A stretch of 64,000 bases of DNA from Phytohabitans kaempferiae (GCF_042433955.1 NZ_JBHLUH010000060.1:229928-293927), one strand, 5' to 3'; numbered from the stretch's first letter, positions 51,941 to 61,187 are shown. The notes: generated from the sequence alone by a model not told the origin. A program made the numbers and translations.

Positions 51941-54733
51941 TTAAGCCGACGCCGAAATGGCGTGTTCATCTGCCTCCAGGAAACGCGCCAGTTCCAGCGG
52001 TGTGCGGTACAGGTACATCTCCCGCACCCCGACCGGCAGGCGCTGGTCCCGCAGCATGCGGGCGATCCGCACCGCCAGCAGTGAGTTGCCGCCGAGGTCG
52101 AAGAAGTTGTCGTCCTCGGCGACCTCGCCGAAGATGGCCCGCCACGCACCGAGCACTATGGACAGTGGTCCCTCGGCGGGGCCGGTCGCCGCCTGTTCAG
52201 CCTCCTCCCTCGCGGGCGCCGGCAGGCGGGCCCGGTCCAGCTTGCCGTTGACGGTCAGCGGCAGCGCGCCGAGCACCGTGACGGTGGCCGGCACCATGTA
52301 CTCCGGAAGCCTCGTCGCGGCCCGCCGGCGAACCTGCCGTGGGTCGCCCCCGTTGAGCACGACGTAGGCGTCCAGACGGGCGCTCGCCGGGTCGTCCGGG
52401 TCCGCCTGCCCGAGCACCACGGCCGCGGCCAGCACCACCGGGTCGTCCTGCAACACCGTGCGGATCTCGTCCAGCTCGATGCGGTGACCGCGCACCTTCA
52501 CCTGGCTGTCGATCCGGCCCAGGTGCTCGAACCGGCCGTCCGGCAGCAGGCGGCCGCGGTCTCCGCTCAGGTACAGCCGCTCCCCCGTACGTTCGTCGGT
52601 CACGAACCGCGCGGCGGTCAGCTCGGGACGGTTGAGGTACTCCACCGCCAGGCCGTCACCGGCGACGGCGATCTCGCCGATGATGCCGGGCGGCAGGGGC
52701 CGCCGCCGCTCGTCCACGACCCGCATCGACCACCCCGGGATCGGGCGCCCCACCGACCGGGAGGCGGCGAGCGCCTCGGCCCGGGTGACGACCTGGGCGG
52801 TGACGTGCACGGTGGTCTCGGTGATGCCGTACATGTTCACCACCTGGCACCGTGACTCCGGATGGATGTCGAACCAGGTCGTCATGCGCCGGGCGTCCAG
52901 GGCCTCGCCGCCGAAGATGACCAGGCGCAGGGCGAGGTCGCTGGGGGCGGCCAGCTCCAGCTCGTGCAGCTGGGTGAACGCGGACGGCGTGTGGTTGAGC
53001 ACGGTCACCCGCTCGTCCACCAGTAGCTGGCGGAAGTCCTCCGGCGAGCGGGTCGTCCAATATGGAACGACGATCAAGCGGCCGCCGGTGAGCAGGCAGC
53101 CCCAGATCTCCCACACCGAGAAGTCGAACGCCGCGGAGTGGAACCAGGTCCAGGTGTCCGCCGGCCCGAAGCCGAACATGCCCCGGGTACCGGAGAGGAG
53201 GCGGGCCACGTTCCCGTGCGGGATCACCGCGCCCTTGGGCTGCCCGGTCGACCCGGATGTGTAGATGATGTACGCGGGCGCCTCCGGACCGACCCGCACC
53301 ACCGGCGGCGTCGCGGGAGCGCCCGCCGCCAGCTCGGCCAGCGCGTCGGGGCTGATCACCCGGGTCGCGCCGAACGCGGTGCCGTCCCGCTCCTCGGCCA
53401 CCACCAGCGCGAGGCCGGCGTCCTCGGTGACGAACGCCAGCCGGGCGCCCGGGTTGGCCGGGTCCATCGGGACGTAGGCCGCTCCGGCCATGAGCACGCC
53501 GAGCAGGGTCACCACCAGGCCGGCGGAGCGGTCCAGGCACACGCCGACCCGGTCGCCCTCGCGCACGCCCAGCTCGCGCATCCCGTGCGCCATCCGCGCG
53601 GCCCGGTCGGCCACCTCCCGGTACGTCAGCGTGCTGTCCCGGTCGGTGAGTGCCGGCGCGTCCGGCGCGGCCCGCGCGCACCGGAGGAAGGCATCGTGGA
53701 GGCTTCCGGTCCAGATGTCCGCCGGCCGGGGCGTACGGCCCAGCGCGACCACGCGGTCGCGCTCGGCGTCGCCGTACCGGGGCACGTCGGTGAGCGGCCG
53801 GTCCTGGTCGCCGTCGACAAGCTCGGCCAGCGCGTGCCGGGCCTGTTCGGCGACCTGCTCGGCGAGCCAGCGCGGCGCGGTGCCGTCGCGGATCCACCAG
53901 CGGGCCCGAGGCGGGCCACCGGATCCGGGCGTGAGGACGACCGCGAGCTGGCAGTCGAGGTCGGTCCGCGGCAGGTGGCTGAGCGGACGCGCGCCGGCAG
54001 CCGGCGGTCCCTGGACGACCGCGACCTCGACCGCGTACGAGGCGGCGGCGGTGGCTTCAGGCGGCTCCGCCTCGCCGCTCCTGGTCGCCGCCGCGACGGC
54101 CAGCCGGAACGCGGCGACGCTCTGCCCCGGATCGGCGCCGAACCGCGCCCAGCGGGCCGGCTCCCCCGCGCCGGACCACCGCACACGCGCGCGGGGTTCA
54201 CCGGCGTACCAGGCCAGGACCAGGCCGGCGGCCGCGGCCAGATCAGCGGCGGTGGCCCGCGCCGGCAGCGGGAACGCGGTGCCCAGCGGTACCGGCAGGC
54301 CGGCGCCTGCGATCGCGCCCTCCCCCGCGGCGGCCGGTCGCGGCTCCGCCCCGTCCGGCTGCGGCCCGGCGAGCGCGCGCAGCAGGTCGGTGACGTCGAC
54401 CGCGGGGAGCCCGTGGGCGTCCGGCTGGCCGGTCACCACCAGGTCGGCGGCACCGTCCTGGTAGGCGAGCAGCACCAGTCGGGCCGCGCTCGCTCCGCTG
54501 GCCGGCGCCCCGAGCCCGCGGGACAGCTCCCGGGCCCGGCGGCGGGCGGCCGGCTCGCTGTCGGCGGGCGCGAGGACGCGCTCCACCCACAGCTCGGGCC
54601 AGCGACCCGGCAGGCGCCGCCGTCCGGACGCGGCCAGCTCGCGGTGCGCCGGATCGAGCCGGCCGGGTACACGGTACAGCGCCGCGACCGGCCGACTTAT
54701 GTCCACTTCGGACTGTTGAGTTGCGGCCAACAT
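51941..54733 (-). CDS. Single-module NRPS: degenerate condensation domain, adenylation (Thr code), carrier protein
   Basis: 930 aa. Residues about 1-320 look like a condensation domain that has lost HHxxxDG (the corresponding site reads TGQPDAHGL). The A domain (about 345-840) is complete, with IIYTSGSTGQPKGAVIPHGN, FDFSVWEIWG, NMYGITETTVHVT and LPLTVNGKLDRARLP. Reading the pocket positions gives D-F-W-N-I-G-M-V-H, the threonine code. A carrier domain with DNFFDLGGNSLLAVR ends the protein. Followed by the methyltransferase and P450 genes, preceded by the SDR. It probably loads Thr for tailoring or transfer. Confidence 0.8.
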   Translation of the reverse strand: MLAATQQSEVDISRPVAALYRVPGRLDPAHRELAASGRRRLPGRWPELWVERVLAPADSEPAARRRARELSRGLGAPASGASAARLVLLAYQDGAADLVVTGQPDAHGLPAVDVTDLLRALAGPQPDGAEPRPAAAGEGAIAGAGLPVPLGTAFPLPARATAADLAAAAGLVLAWYAGEPRARVRWSGAGEPARWARFGADPGQSVAAFRLAVAAATRSGEAEPPEATAAASYAVEVAVVQGPPAAGARPLSHLPRTDLDCQLAVVLTPGSGGPPRARWWIRDGTAPRWLAEQVAEQARHALAELVDGDQDRPLTDVPRYGDAERDRVVALGRTPRPADIWTGSLHDAFLRCARAAPDAPALTDRDSTLTYREVADRAARMAHGMRELGVREGDRVGVCLDRSAGLVVTLLGVLMAGAAYVPMDPANPGARLAFVTEDAGLALVVAEERDGTAFGATRVISPDALAELAAGAPATPPVVRVGPEAPAYIIYTSGSTGQPKGAVIPHGNVARLLSGTRGMFGFGPADTWTWFHSAAFDFSVWEIWGCLLTGGRLIVVPYWTTRSPEDFRQLLVDERVTVLNHTPSAFTQLHELELAAPSDLALRLVIFGGEALDARRMTTWFDIHPESRCQVVNMYGITETTVHVTAQVVTRAEALAASRSVGRPIPGWSMRVVDERRRPLPPGIIGEIAVAGDGLAVEYLNRPELTAARFVTDERTGERLYLSGDRGRLLPDGRFEHLGRIDSQVKVRGHRIELDEIRTVLQDDPVVLAAAVVLGQADPDDPASARLDAYVVLNGGDPRQVRRRAATRLPEYMVPATVTVLGALPLTVNGKLDRARLPAPAREEAEQAATGPAEGPLSIVLGAWRAIFGEVAEDDNFFDLGGNSLLAVRIARMLRDQRLPVGVREMYLYRTPLELARFLEADEHAISASA

Positions 54734-54745
54734 AGCCTCCCTGGC

Positions 54746-55609
54746 TCAGCGGGCGCTGTAGCCACCGTCCACTGTGATCACCGAACCGGTGGCATGGCGG
54801 GACTCGTCCGAGGCCAGCCAGACCGCCGCCGCGGCCACGTCCTGGGCCTCGACGAGGCTGTTCGTGGGCTGCTGCTGGACGAACTCCGTCTCGTGGTCGG
54901 CGACGTGGACGCCAAGCGAACGGGCGATCTCGGCGAGCATCCGCCCTTCCATCAGCTGATCGTCACGGACCGAGCCCGGGCACAGCGCGTTGACCCGGAC
55001 CTGGTGCGGCGCGTAGTCGAGGGCGGCGGCCCGGGTCAGCCCGACCACCCCGTGCTTGGCCGCGACGTACGCGGCGAAGTTGCGGTATCCGACCAGTCCG
55101 GCGGTGGACGCCACGTTGATGATGCTGCCGGCCCGGCGCGCGACCATCAGCGCGCCGAGAACTCTGGTCATCCGCCACGCCCCGGTCAGGTCCACGTCGA
55201 TCATCAGGGACCATTCCCGCTCGGTGACCTCGTGCAGCACGCGGCCGGACGGCGCCGCGATCCCGGCGTTGTTGACCAGGACGTCCACTGTGGAGAAGCG
55301 GTCCACCGCGACCGCGACGGCGGCTTCCAGCGCGGCCATGTCGCGTACGTCCGCCGGCTCGCTGAGAACCGCCGCGCCACGCTCCCGGCACAGCTCGGCG
55401 GTGTGGTCGAGCTGGCTGCGCGAACCGAGCCGGTACGGCACACCGTCGATGTCGCCGGCCACGTCGAGCAGGACGAGGTCGGCGCCCTCCGCGGCGAACG
55501 CGAGCGCGCAGGCCCGGCCGATTCCGCGGGCGGCGCCGGTGACGACGGCCACCTTCCCCTCGAGCCGGCCGGCGCGGCGGGTCTCCGCCTCGGCGATCGG
55601 GGCGCTCAT
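54746..55609 (-). CDS. Short-chain dehydrogenase/reductase in the NRPS operon
   Basis: 287 aa from ATG 55609, which overlaps the thioesterase stop. It has VTGAARGIGRACALAFAAEG, DVLVNNAGIA, catalytic YVAAKHGVVG and a terminal SVITVDGGYSAR. An extra segment after beta-strand 2 (DIDGVPYRLGSRSQLDHTAE) resembles the insert of mycofactocin-coupled SDRs, which hold NAD tightly, but no mycofactocin genes are visible. It likely oxidises a hydroxyl on a building block or the peptide. Confidence 0.75.
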   Translation of the reverse strand: MSAPIAEAETRRAGRLEGKVAVVTGAARGIGRACALAFAAEGADLVLLDVAGDIDGVPYRLGSRSQLDHTAELCRERGAAVLSEPADVRDMAALEAAVAVAVDRFSTVDVLVNNAGIAAPSGRVLHEVTEREWSLMIDVDLTGAWRMTRVLGALMVARRAGSIINVASTAGLVGYRNFAAYVAAKHGVVGLTRAAALDYAPHQVRVNALCPGSVRDDQLMEGRMLAEIARSLGVHVADHETEFVQQQPTNSLVEAQDVAAAAVWLASDESRHATGSVITVDGGYSAR

Positions 55610-56325
55610 CCGGCCGCGTCCACGGTGCTGGCCTCCTGCTCGATCAGGTCGAGCAGGCCGGGCCATCCGTCGACCAGGTACATGTGGCCGCCGGGAAGCT
55701 CCTCGGTGTGGAACGCCTTCGTGGTCCAGTCGCGCCACTCCTCGGCGGCCGCGATGTCCACCACCTCGTCGGTCTCGCCACGTATCGAGATCACCGGGAC
55801 GTCCACCACAGCACCGGCCTCCGGCTCGTAGCCCTCGTGCATCACCACGTCCGTACGCAGCACGGGCAGCAGGAAGTCACGCAACTCCGGGTCGTCCAGG
55901 GCCGGGTGGTGGTATCCGGAGATCGCCCGTACGCCGGCGATGAACTCGTCGTCCGCCCAGTCGGCGATGCGCGTGGTGCCGCGCAGCGTGCGCGGGCCCG
56001 GGGAGCCGCTGACCACCAGGAGCACGTCGGCCTCCGGGCGCAGGCGCATGAACGACCGGGTCGCCTCGTAGGCGAGGATGGCCCCGAAGCTGTGGCCGAA
56101 CATCACCACCCGCTCGCCGGCGACGGCGTCCTCCAGCAGGTCGGGTAGGACCCGGTCGACCATCTCGCGCAGGTCGTCCGGCGCCGGCTCGCCGAACCGC
56201 TTCTCCCGGCCGGGCATCTCGACCGGCACCACCCGCAACTCCGGCGAATAGGCCCGCCAGGGATGGAAAAAGCTCGCGCCAGCGCCGGCCGGCGGAAAAC
56301 AAAAAACGACAGCAACAGTTGACAT
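55606..56325 (-). CDS. Type II thioesterase
   Basis: 239 aa from ATG 56325 (MSTVAVVFCFPPAGAGASFF); an ATG at 56343 is also possible. It has nucleophile Ser in MFGHSFGAILAYE near residue 83, the late Asp (GETDEVVDI) and His (ELPGGHMYLVDG). It removes wrongly loaded acyl groups from carrier proteins. It is the first gene of the minus operon thioesterase-SDR-NRPS-methyltransferase-P450 and divergent from the alpha/beta hydrolase gene. Confidence 0.85.
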   Translation of the reverse strand: MSTVAVVFCFPPAGAGASFFHPWRAYSPELRVVPVEMPGREKRFGEPAPDDLREMVDRVLPDLLEDAVAGERVVMFGHSFGAILAYEATRSFMRLRPEADVLLVVSGSPGPRTLRGTTRIADWADDEFIAGVRAISGYHHPALDDPELRDFLLPVLRTDVVMHEGYEPEAGAVVDVPVISIRGETDEVVDIAAAEEWRDWTTKAFHTEELPGGHMYLVDGWPGLLDLIEQEASTVDAAG

Positions 56326-56503
56326 TCGCTCCGCCCCCGTCATGTTCCCAGCGCGCACAATGTAGCCATCGACGGCTCCACAGGGAAGCGGCGGGATTGT
56401 CACCGCCCCGGCTTTTAAGGACAGGTGAAACGCCTTGTTTGTCTTCGCGAAGCCGTGATAGGAGGGCATCGGAATCGCAAACCTAGGGATCGGGTGAGCA
56501 AAG

Positions 56504-57319
56504 ATGCCGCTGCTGTCGGTAAACGGAATCCAGCTCAGGTACGACGTCTCGGGGACCGGTGAGCCGGTCGTCCTCGTGGCCGGTACCGCGACCAGCGGCC
56601 GGGTGTGGTACCTGCACCAGGTGCCTTCGCTCACCTCGGCCGGATACCAGACGATCACCTTCGACAACCGGGACCTGGCCGGGGCCGGTCCCACCGCCGG
56701 GCCGGTGCTGGTGGAGGACCTCGTCGCGGACACGGTCGAGCTGATCGAGCGGCTCGAGCTGGGCGCGGTCCGGCTGGTCGGGTTCTCACTCGGCGCGCGG
56801 GTCGCCCAGGAGGTGGCGCTGACCCGCCCGGACCTGCTGCGCTGCGCGGTGCTGATGGGCACGAGGGGGCGGCTGGACCGCTGGACCCGCGCCCTCGGCC
56901 TCGCCGAGCAGGAGTTGGCCGACGCCGGCGTGGCCCTGCCCGCCAGCTTCGCCGCGGCCTTCCGCGCGATGCAGTACCTGTCCCGCCGTACCCGCGCCGA
57001 CGACCGGCAGACCCGCGACTGGCTGGAGATCTTCGAGCTTGCCGCCGAGGCGAACGGGGGCCAGCCCGAGCCGCGCCGGCACGTGCGGTTCGAGCAGCTC
57101 GCCGAGGACCGGATCGTTGCGTACCGGGACATCAAGGTCCCCTGCCTGGTGATCGCGTTCGGCGACGACCTGGTCACGCCGCCGCACCTCGGCCGGGAGG
57201 TGGCCGAGGCGATTCCCGGCGGCCGGTACCGGGAGATCCCGGACTGCGGCCACTACGGCTACCTGGAGCGACCGTCCGAGGTGAACGCGGCACTGCTGGA
57301 CTTCCTGGCCAACGGCTGA
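56504..57319 (+). CDS. Alpha/beta hydrolase
   Basis: 271 aa, starting MPLLSVNGIQLRYDVSGTGE. It has GTATSGRVWYLHQVP near the oxyanion region, nucleophile Ser in LVGFSLGARVAQEVALTRPD, a late Asp (FGDDLVTPP) and His (IPDCGHYGYLERPSEV). It has no signal peptide. It sits at the divergent promoter of the thioesterase operon. It could hydrolyse an ester, act as a proofreading or releasing hydrolase, or inactivate the product. The role is not identifiable. Confidence 0.75.
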   Translation: MPLLSVNGIQLRYDVSGTGEPVVLVAGTATSGRVWYLHQVPSLTSAGYQTITFDNRDLAGAGPTAGPVLVEDLVADTVELIERLELGAVRLVGFSLGARVAQEVALTRPDLLRCAVLMGTRGRLDRWTRALGLAEQELADAGVALPASFAAAFRAMQYLSRRTRADDRQTRDWLEIFELAAEANGGQPEPRRHVRFEQLAEDRIVAYRDIKVPCLVIAFGDDLVTPPHLGREVAEAIPGGRYREIPDCGHYGYLERPSEVNAALLDFLANG

Positions 57320-57578
57320 CGGCGATCTTCAGCCCCAATACCTGCGCATTTCGTCAAGCCCTTAAATTCATTGCCCCCCGGCCGCGTCCCCACCAGACTC
57401 TGAATTGACCTAGCTGTCCGTCGGCGACCGCTCTGGAAAGAGAGCCGCCAGAAAACGCGGGTACGCAGATACTCATTGACCGACTTAAGTGGGTTACGGG
57501 ACCGAATCGGCGCATTCGGTGTTCCACACGGGGAGCCGAAGAGGTGGCCTCCACCGACCGGCAGAATGGAGCAGCCAC

Positions 57579-58553
57579 ATGGACCGGCTCGTGCTCACGC
57601 CGGATGAACGGGACGAGATCACAGCACTCGTCGAGGAGGTGCTCGGCCGAGACTCGACGCCCGACGTGCTGGGCATCGCCGAGGAGGGCACCGTACTCGC
57701 CGAGCGACTGCCGCACCGGCTCCGGGACTTCCTGGCCGGTATCCGCGCGGACGAGTCGGAGATCGCGGTGATCTCCGGGCTCTCGGTCGGCGACCTGCCG
57801 CCCACCCCGGTCGACTGGCGGGCGGCGGCCGCGACAGGTGCCGGCCGACACGCCGAGATCGTCCTGCTGCTGTGCGCCTCGGCGCTGGCGGAGCCGTTCG
57901 GCTGGGCCAGCCAGCAGGACGGGCGGATCGTGCACGACGTGTGCCCGGGGCGGGGCCAGGAGTCGTCGTTCACGAGCGCGAGCAGCCGCCTGGCGCTGTC
58001 GCTGCACACGGAGGACGTCTTCCACCCCTGCCGGGGCGACTACGTGGCCCTGCTGTGTACACGTAACCCCGAGCAGACCGCAACCACGCTCGCCCGGCTC
58101 GACGCCCGGGAGGTCCCCGAGGACTTCCTCGCCGTGTTGTCCGAGGACCGGTTCCGCTTCTACCCCGACGACTCACACGTCCCGGCGGAGCGCCGCCAGG
58201 CCGGCGACGACCGCCTCACCAGCCGGTACCACACCGTCGGGAAGGTGGCCTTCGGTCCGCCGGACCGGCCGTACCTGCGCTTCGACCTCGACTTCATGGA
58301 CGCGGTGGAGGGCGACGAGGACGCGGCCAAGGCGATCAGCGTCATGCACGACTACCTGGTCGCCAGCGCACAGGAAGTCGTGCTCGCGCCGGGCGACCTC
58401 GTCATGATCGACAACTACCGCGTGGTGCACGGGCGCAACCCGTTCGCGCCGAGGTGGGACGGCAACGACCGCTGGCTCAAGCGGCTCAACCTGATCCGCG
58501 ACATCCGCCGGATCTACCTGCACAACGGCTCCCGCTCCCGCATCCTCGGCTAG
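57579..58553 (+). CDS. Fe(II)/2-oxoglutarate oxygenase, VioC/MppO/AsnO-like amino acid beta-hydroxylase
   Basis: 324 aa from ATG 57579, with GGAG seven bases upstream (MDRLVLTPDERDEITALVEE). The facial triad is visible: HTE in SRLALSLHTEDVFHPCRGDY (near residue 145) and distal His in DNYRVVHGRNPFAPRWDGND, with the co-substrate-binding Arg just after it (RWLKRLNLIRD). The family hydroxylates the beta carbon of free Arg, Asn or enduracididine in viomycin, CDA and mannopeptimycin pathways. It provides a beta-hydroxylated residue for the NRPS. The exact substrate is not deduced. Confidence 0.8.
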   Translation: MDRLVLTPDERDEITALVEEVLGRDSTPDVLGIAEEGTVLAERLPHRLRDFLAGIRADESEIAVISGLSVGDLPPTPVDWRAAAATGAGRHAEIVLLLCASALAEPFGWASQQDGRIVHDVCPGRGQESSFTSASSRLALSLHTEDVFHPCRGDYVALLCTRNPEQTATTLARLDAREVPEDFLAVLSEDRFRFYPDDSHVPAERRQAGDDRLTSRYHTVGKVAFGPPDRPYLRFDLDFMDAVEGDEDAAKAISVMHDYLVASAQEVVLAPGDLVMIDNYRVVHGRNPFAPRWDGNDRWLKRLNLIRDIRRIYLHNGSRSRILG

Positions 58554-58609
58554 TGCGACGGCTCCCCCACGGGCTGTCCACAACAGGCTTTCTTCCACCA
58601 CCACCCGAA

Positions 58610-58652
58610 GATCGAGGCTGCTCACCCCAACCCCCGGTGAGCAGCCTCGATC
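58610..58652. terminator. Perfect 17-bp hairpin between the oxygenase and chorismate mutase genes
   Basis: GATCGAGGCTGCTCACC at 58610-58626 pairs completely with 58636-58652 around a C-rich 9-nt loop. It is long and GC-rich, without a T-tract, like many actinomycete terminators. It lies only 27 bases before the chorismate mutase ATG, so it might alternatively attenuate that gene. Confidence 0.7.
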
Positions 58653-58678
58653 GCCTGGGGCGACGAGAGGACACAGGC

Positions 58679-58942
58679 ATGTCGGGCACGGCCACCGGCA
58701 CCGATGAGGACATCTCTCAGTTGCGGCATGAGATCGACGAACTGGACTCGAAAATCATCGAGCTCTGGCAGCGCCGGGCCGCACTGTCCAAACAGGTGGG
58801 TCAGCTCCGCCTGGCCTCCGGCGGCCCACGGCTCGTGCTGTCCCGCGAAATGGTCGTCATCCGCCGGTACACCGACGAACTCGGGCCGGACGGCCGCGAC
58901 GTCGCCCTGCTGGTGCTCCGCGCCGGACGCGGGCCGCTCTAG
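58679..58942 (+). CDS. Chorismate mutase, AroQ type
   Basis: 87 aa, all-helical. The pattern LRHEIDELDSKIIELWQRRA, then ALSKQVGQLRLASGG and SREMVVIRRYTDEL holds the conserved Arg, Asp, Lys and Glu positions of AroQ. It converts chorismate to prephenate. A stand-alone copy in an NRPS cluster normally raises supply of phenylpyruvate, Phe or Tyr, which fits the MppJ-like methyltransferase acting on an aromatic keto acid. It follows a long hairpin, so it may have its own promoter. Confidence 0.85.
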   Translation: MSGTATGTDEDISQLRHEIDELDSKIIELWQRRAALSKQVGQLRLASGGPRLVLSREMVVIRRYTDELGPDGRDVALLVLRAGRGPL

Positions 58943-59162
58943 CTTCGCCGGAGATGTCGCGGCACATACCATCGACCATCGGGCGGTGAGCACCGACCCT
59001 CGACCGGCAGGTACCGCGAGGTTGTGAACGACGGACGGTGCGGCTGCGGGAGCAGCGGCCCGGACCACGACGGTCATCGCGGCAGCCCAATCTTTGTAAA
59101 GCTACAGAGTCTTCGGTATCGAGGCGGGCCGCGGAGGTCGACCTGGCCTGCTGCCGGGCCTT

Positions 59163-59801
59163 TCAGCGACCGCCGGTGCCGAGGATGGCGCGCGTGACGC
59201 GCGCGTCCAGGCGCGTGGCGGCCCGCACCACCCACGGCGCCACAAGCAGGAGTACCGCGCCCACCACCGCGACCGCGGCGATGCGTGGCCAGGTGTCCAG
59301 CCGCACCCCGCCCACGACCTGGCCAGCCGGGTTGGCGCCGTCCTGCGAGGCGGCGCCGAAGTGGTACCAGATGGGATAGGTGAGCTCCGCCAGGCCGATC
59401 GGCCAGAGCAGCCCTGCCGCGACGGCCACGATGGCGACCGGCAGCTTGGCGAACGGGTAGAGCACCGCACGCCAGCCGGCCCGGTCGGCAAGCCACGCCC
59501 TGGACCAGGAGAGAAACCCACGGCGCGGCTTCGGCGCGGCCGGTGCCGCGATGACCACGCCGAGCAGCGCCCGGGCCCGTGCCCGCTCCAGGTCGGCGAA
59601 CCGGCGCGCCCCGGCGATCATCGCGCCGAGGAGGGCCACGCCGGCCACCGGGACCAGCAGCGCCAGGCCGGCACCGAACATGACGAGGACGTACGCGGCG
59701 GCGGCCACGACCACGAAGACACCGCTCAGCGCGTAGGCCAACTCGGCCCAGGTGCGCCGGGAGAGGTGCCCCTCCCGGCGCCAGAAACCATCACCAGTCA
59801 T
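59163..59801 (-). CDS. Orphan membrane protein resembling a histidine-kinase sensor domain (PF13796-like)
   Basis: 212 aa with four predicted membrane helices in two pairs (LAYALSGVFVVVAAAAYVLV and VAGVALLGAMIAGARRF; FAKLPVAIVAVAAGLLWPIG and IAAVAVVGAVLLLVAPWVVR). Spacing and residues such as ELAYA, AGAR, DRAGWR...KLPVAIVA, YPIWY and LDTWP match the sensor part of the kinase at 47542, but no kinase domain follows. It is the last gene of the minus operon after the MFS transporter. It could be a free sensor or modulator of the kinase, or a decay product. Confidence 0.75.
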   Translation of the reverse strand: MTGDGFWRREGHLSRRTWAELAYALSGVFVVVAAAAYVLVMFGAGLALLVPVAGVALLGAMIAGARRFADLERARARALLGVVIAAPAAPKPRRGFLSWSRAWLADRAGWRAVLYPFAKLPVAIVAVAAGLLWPIGLAELTYPIWYHFGAASQDGANPAGQVVGGVRLDTWPRIAAVAVVGAVLLLVAPWVVRAATRLDARVTRAILGTGGR

Positions 59802-59870
59802 GGTCCGATCTCACATCGTCGGCGTCGAATGTGCTATCCGGTTGTCCCCCGAATCGGGACGCGCCTGCGG

Positions 59871-61187
59871 TCACACCGCTGCCGGGTCGCGCTCGCGTGG
59901 GACCTCGCCACCGGCGGCGTCCTTGGCCAGGTCGGGCAGGCTACGCAGTGACGGGCTGAAGGTGACGGAGAGCGAGATCAGCAGCAGCGCGCCCGCGCAG
60001 ATGAGAAACGCCATGCCGTCCGACGTCAGGTTGACCAGGAATCCCGCCGTCAGCGGTCCCAGCGCACCGGAGACACCGCCGGACAGCTGCGTCGCGCCGC
60101 TCAGCCGCCCGCGCAGCCCGTCCGGGGTGAGCAGCAGTTGGGCGGCCTGGATGCTGGTGGTAGCCGCTGGCGTGGGGAACGCCATCGCGGCCATCACCAG
60201 ACCGAAGCCGATGCCCGCCGGCACGAAGACCAGCAGCGGCGTCAGCAGGGTGCAGATCCAGGCCAGCGCGATGACCGTCGTGTGTGGACGCATCCGGGAC
60301 TGGAACTGGGGGGCGAGGAACGCGCCGGCGAGCCCGCCCACGCCGAGCATCGCCGTCATGATGCCGATTTCCGACGCCGGCACCTTGCGCTCGCTCGCCA
60401 CCAGGATGACCGTGAAGAGCAGCGCGTTGAAGACCAGGTTGAGCGCGACCGCGGACAGGAAGGAGACCCGGATCCGGGGTTCGCCGAGGACCCACCGCAG
60501 CCCGGCACCGATCTCGCCGAGAATCTCCTTCGGCCGGGCCGCCGCGACGACCCGCCGGGGCAGCCGCAGGAAGAACAGCAAGAAGAAGGAGAACGCGTAC
60601 GAGATGGCGTCGACCAGGAACGGCACCGTGTGCTTCAGCTGGAAGAGGAAGCCACCGGCCGCGGGGCCGACCGTCACGCCCAGGTACGCCCGCCCGGCCA
60701 TCGCGGCCATCGCGTTGGGCAGCTGCTCCGGCGGCACCACGCTGGGCATCGCGGCTTCCTCTGACGGCGCGAAGAGCGCCGCGAACGCGCCCTCCACGAC
60801 GACCGCCACGATGATCAGGGTCAGTGGCGGGTTGCCGAGAAGCAGCGCCGTCGCCAGCGTCCCCATCGCGGCCGCCCGGCCGCCCTCGCACACCAGCATG
60901 ATGCGGTGGCGGTTCCAGCGGTCGACGAGCGCGCCGGCCACGATGCCGAACAGGAACCGCGCCGCCATGTTGGCGAACGCGACGAATCCAGCCTGGATGG
61001 CCGATCCGGTCAGCACGAGTACGAGCAACGGGAGCGCCACTGTGGACACCGCGGAGCCGAATTCGGAAATGGTCTGACCCGTCAACAGGATCAGGTAGTT
61101 GCGGTTGCGCCGGAGCGGTACCGGTGGCGCCGGCTCCGGCGGGTCGTGTGCCGGCCCGGAGGCGGAAGCCCGGCTGGGATCAACCAT
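59871..61187 (-). CDS. MFS exporter
   Basis: 438 aa from ATG 61187, 33 bases after the NRPS stop. The start region reads MVDPSRASASGPAHDPPEPA; an Arg-rich step precedes helix 1 (YLILLTGQTISEFGSAVSTV). There are about twelve membrane helices, with the motif-A-like GALVDRWNRHRIMLVCEGGR after helix 2 and a cytoplasmic loop RLPRRVVAAARPKEILGEIG in the middle. It resembles EntS-type exporters of peptides and siderophores and is likely the product exporter or self-resistance pump of the peptide cluster. Confidence 0.85.
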   Translation of the reverse strand: MVDPSRASASGPAHDPPEPAPPVPLRRNRNYLILLTGQTISEFGSAVSTVALPLLVLVLTGSAIQAGFVAFANMAARFLFGIVAGALVDRWNRHRIMLVCEGGRAAAMGTLATALLLGNPPLTLIIVAVVVEGAFAALFAPSEEAAMPSVVPPEQLPNAMAAMAGRAYLGVTVGPAAGGFLFQLKHTVPFLVDAISYAFSFFLLFFLRLPRRVVAAARPKEILGEIGAGLRWVLGEPRIRVSFLSAVALNLVFNALLFTVILVASERKVPASEIGIMTAMLGVGGLAGAFLAPQFQSRMRPHTTVIALAWICTLLTPLLVFVPAGIGFGLVMAAMAFPTPAATTSIQAAQLLLTPDGLRGRLSGATQLSGGVSGALGPLTAGFLVNLTSDGMAFLICAGALLLISLSVTFSPSLRSLPDLAKDAAGGEVPRERDPAAV

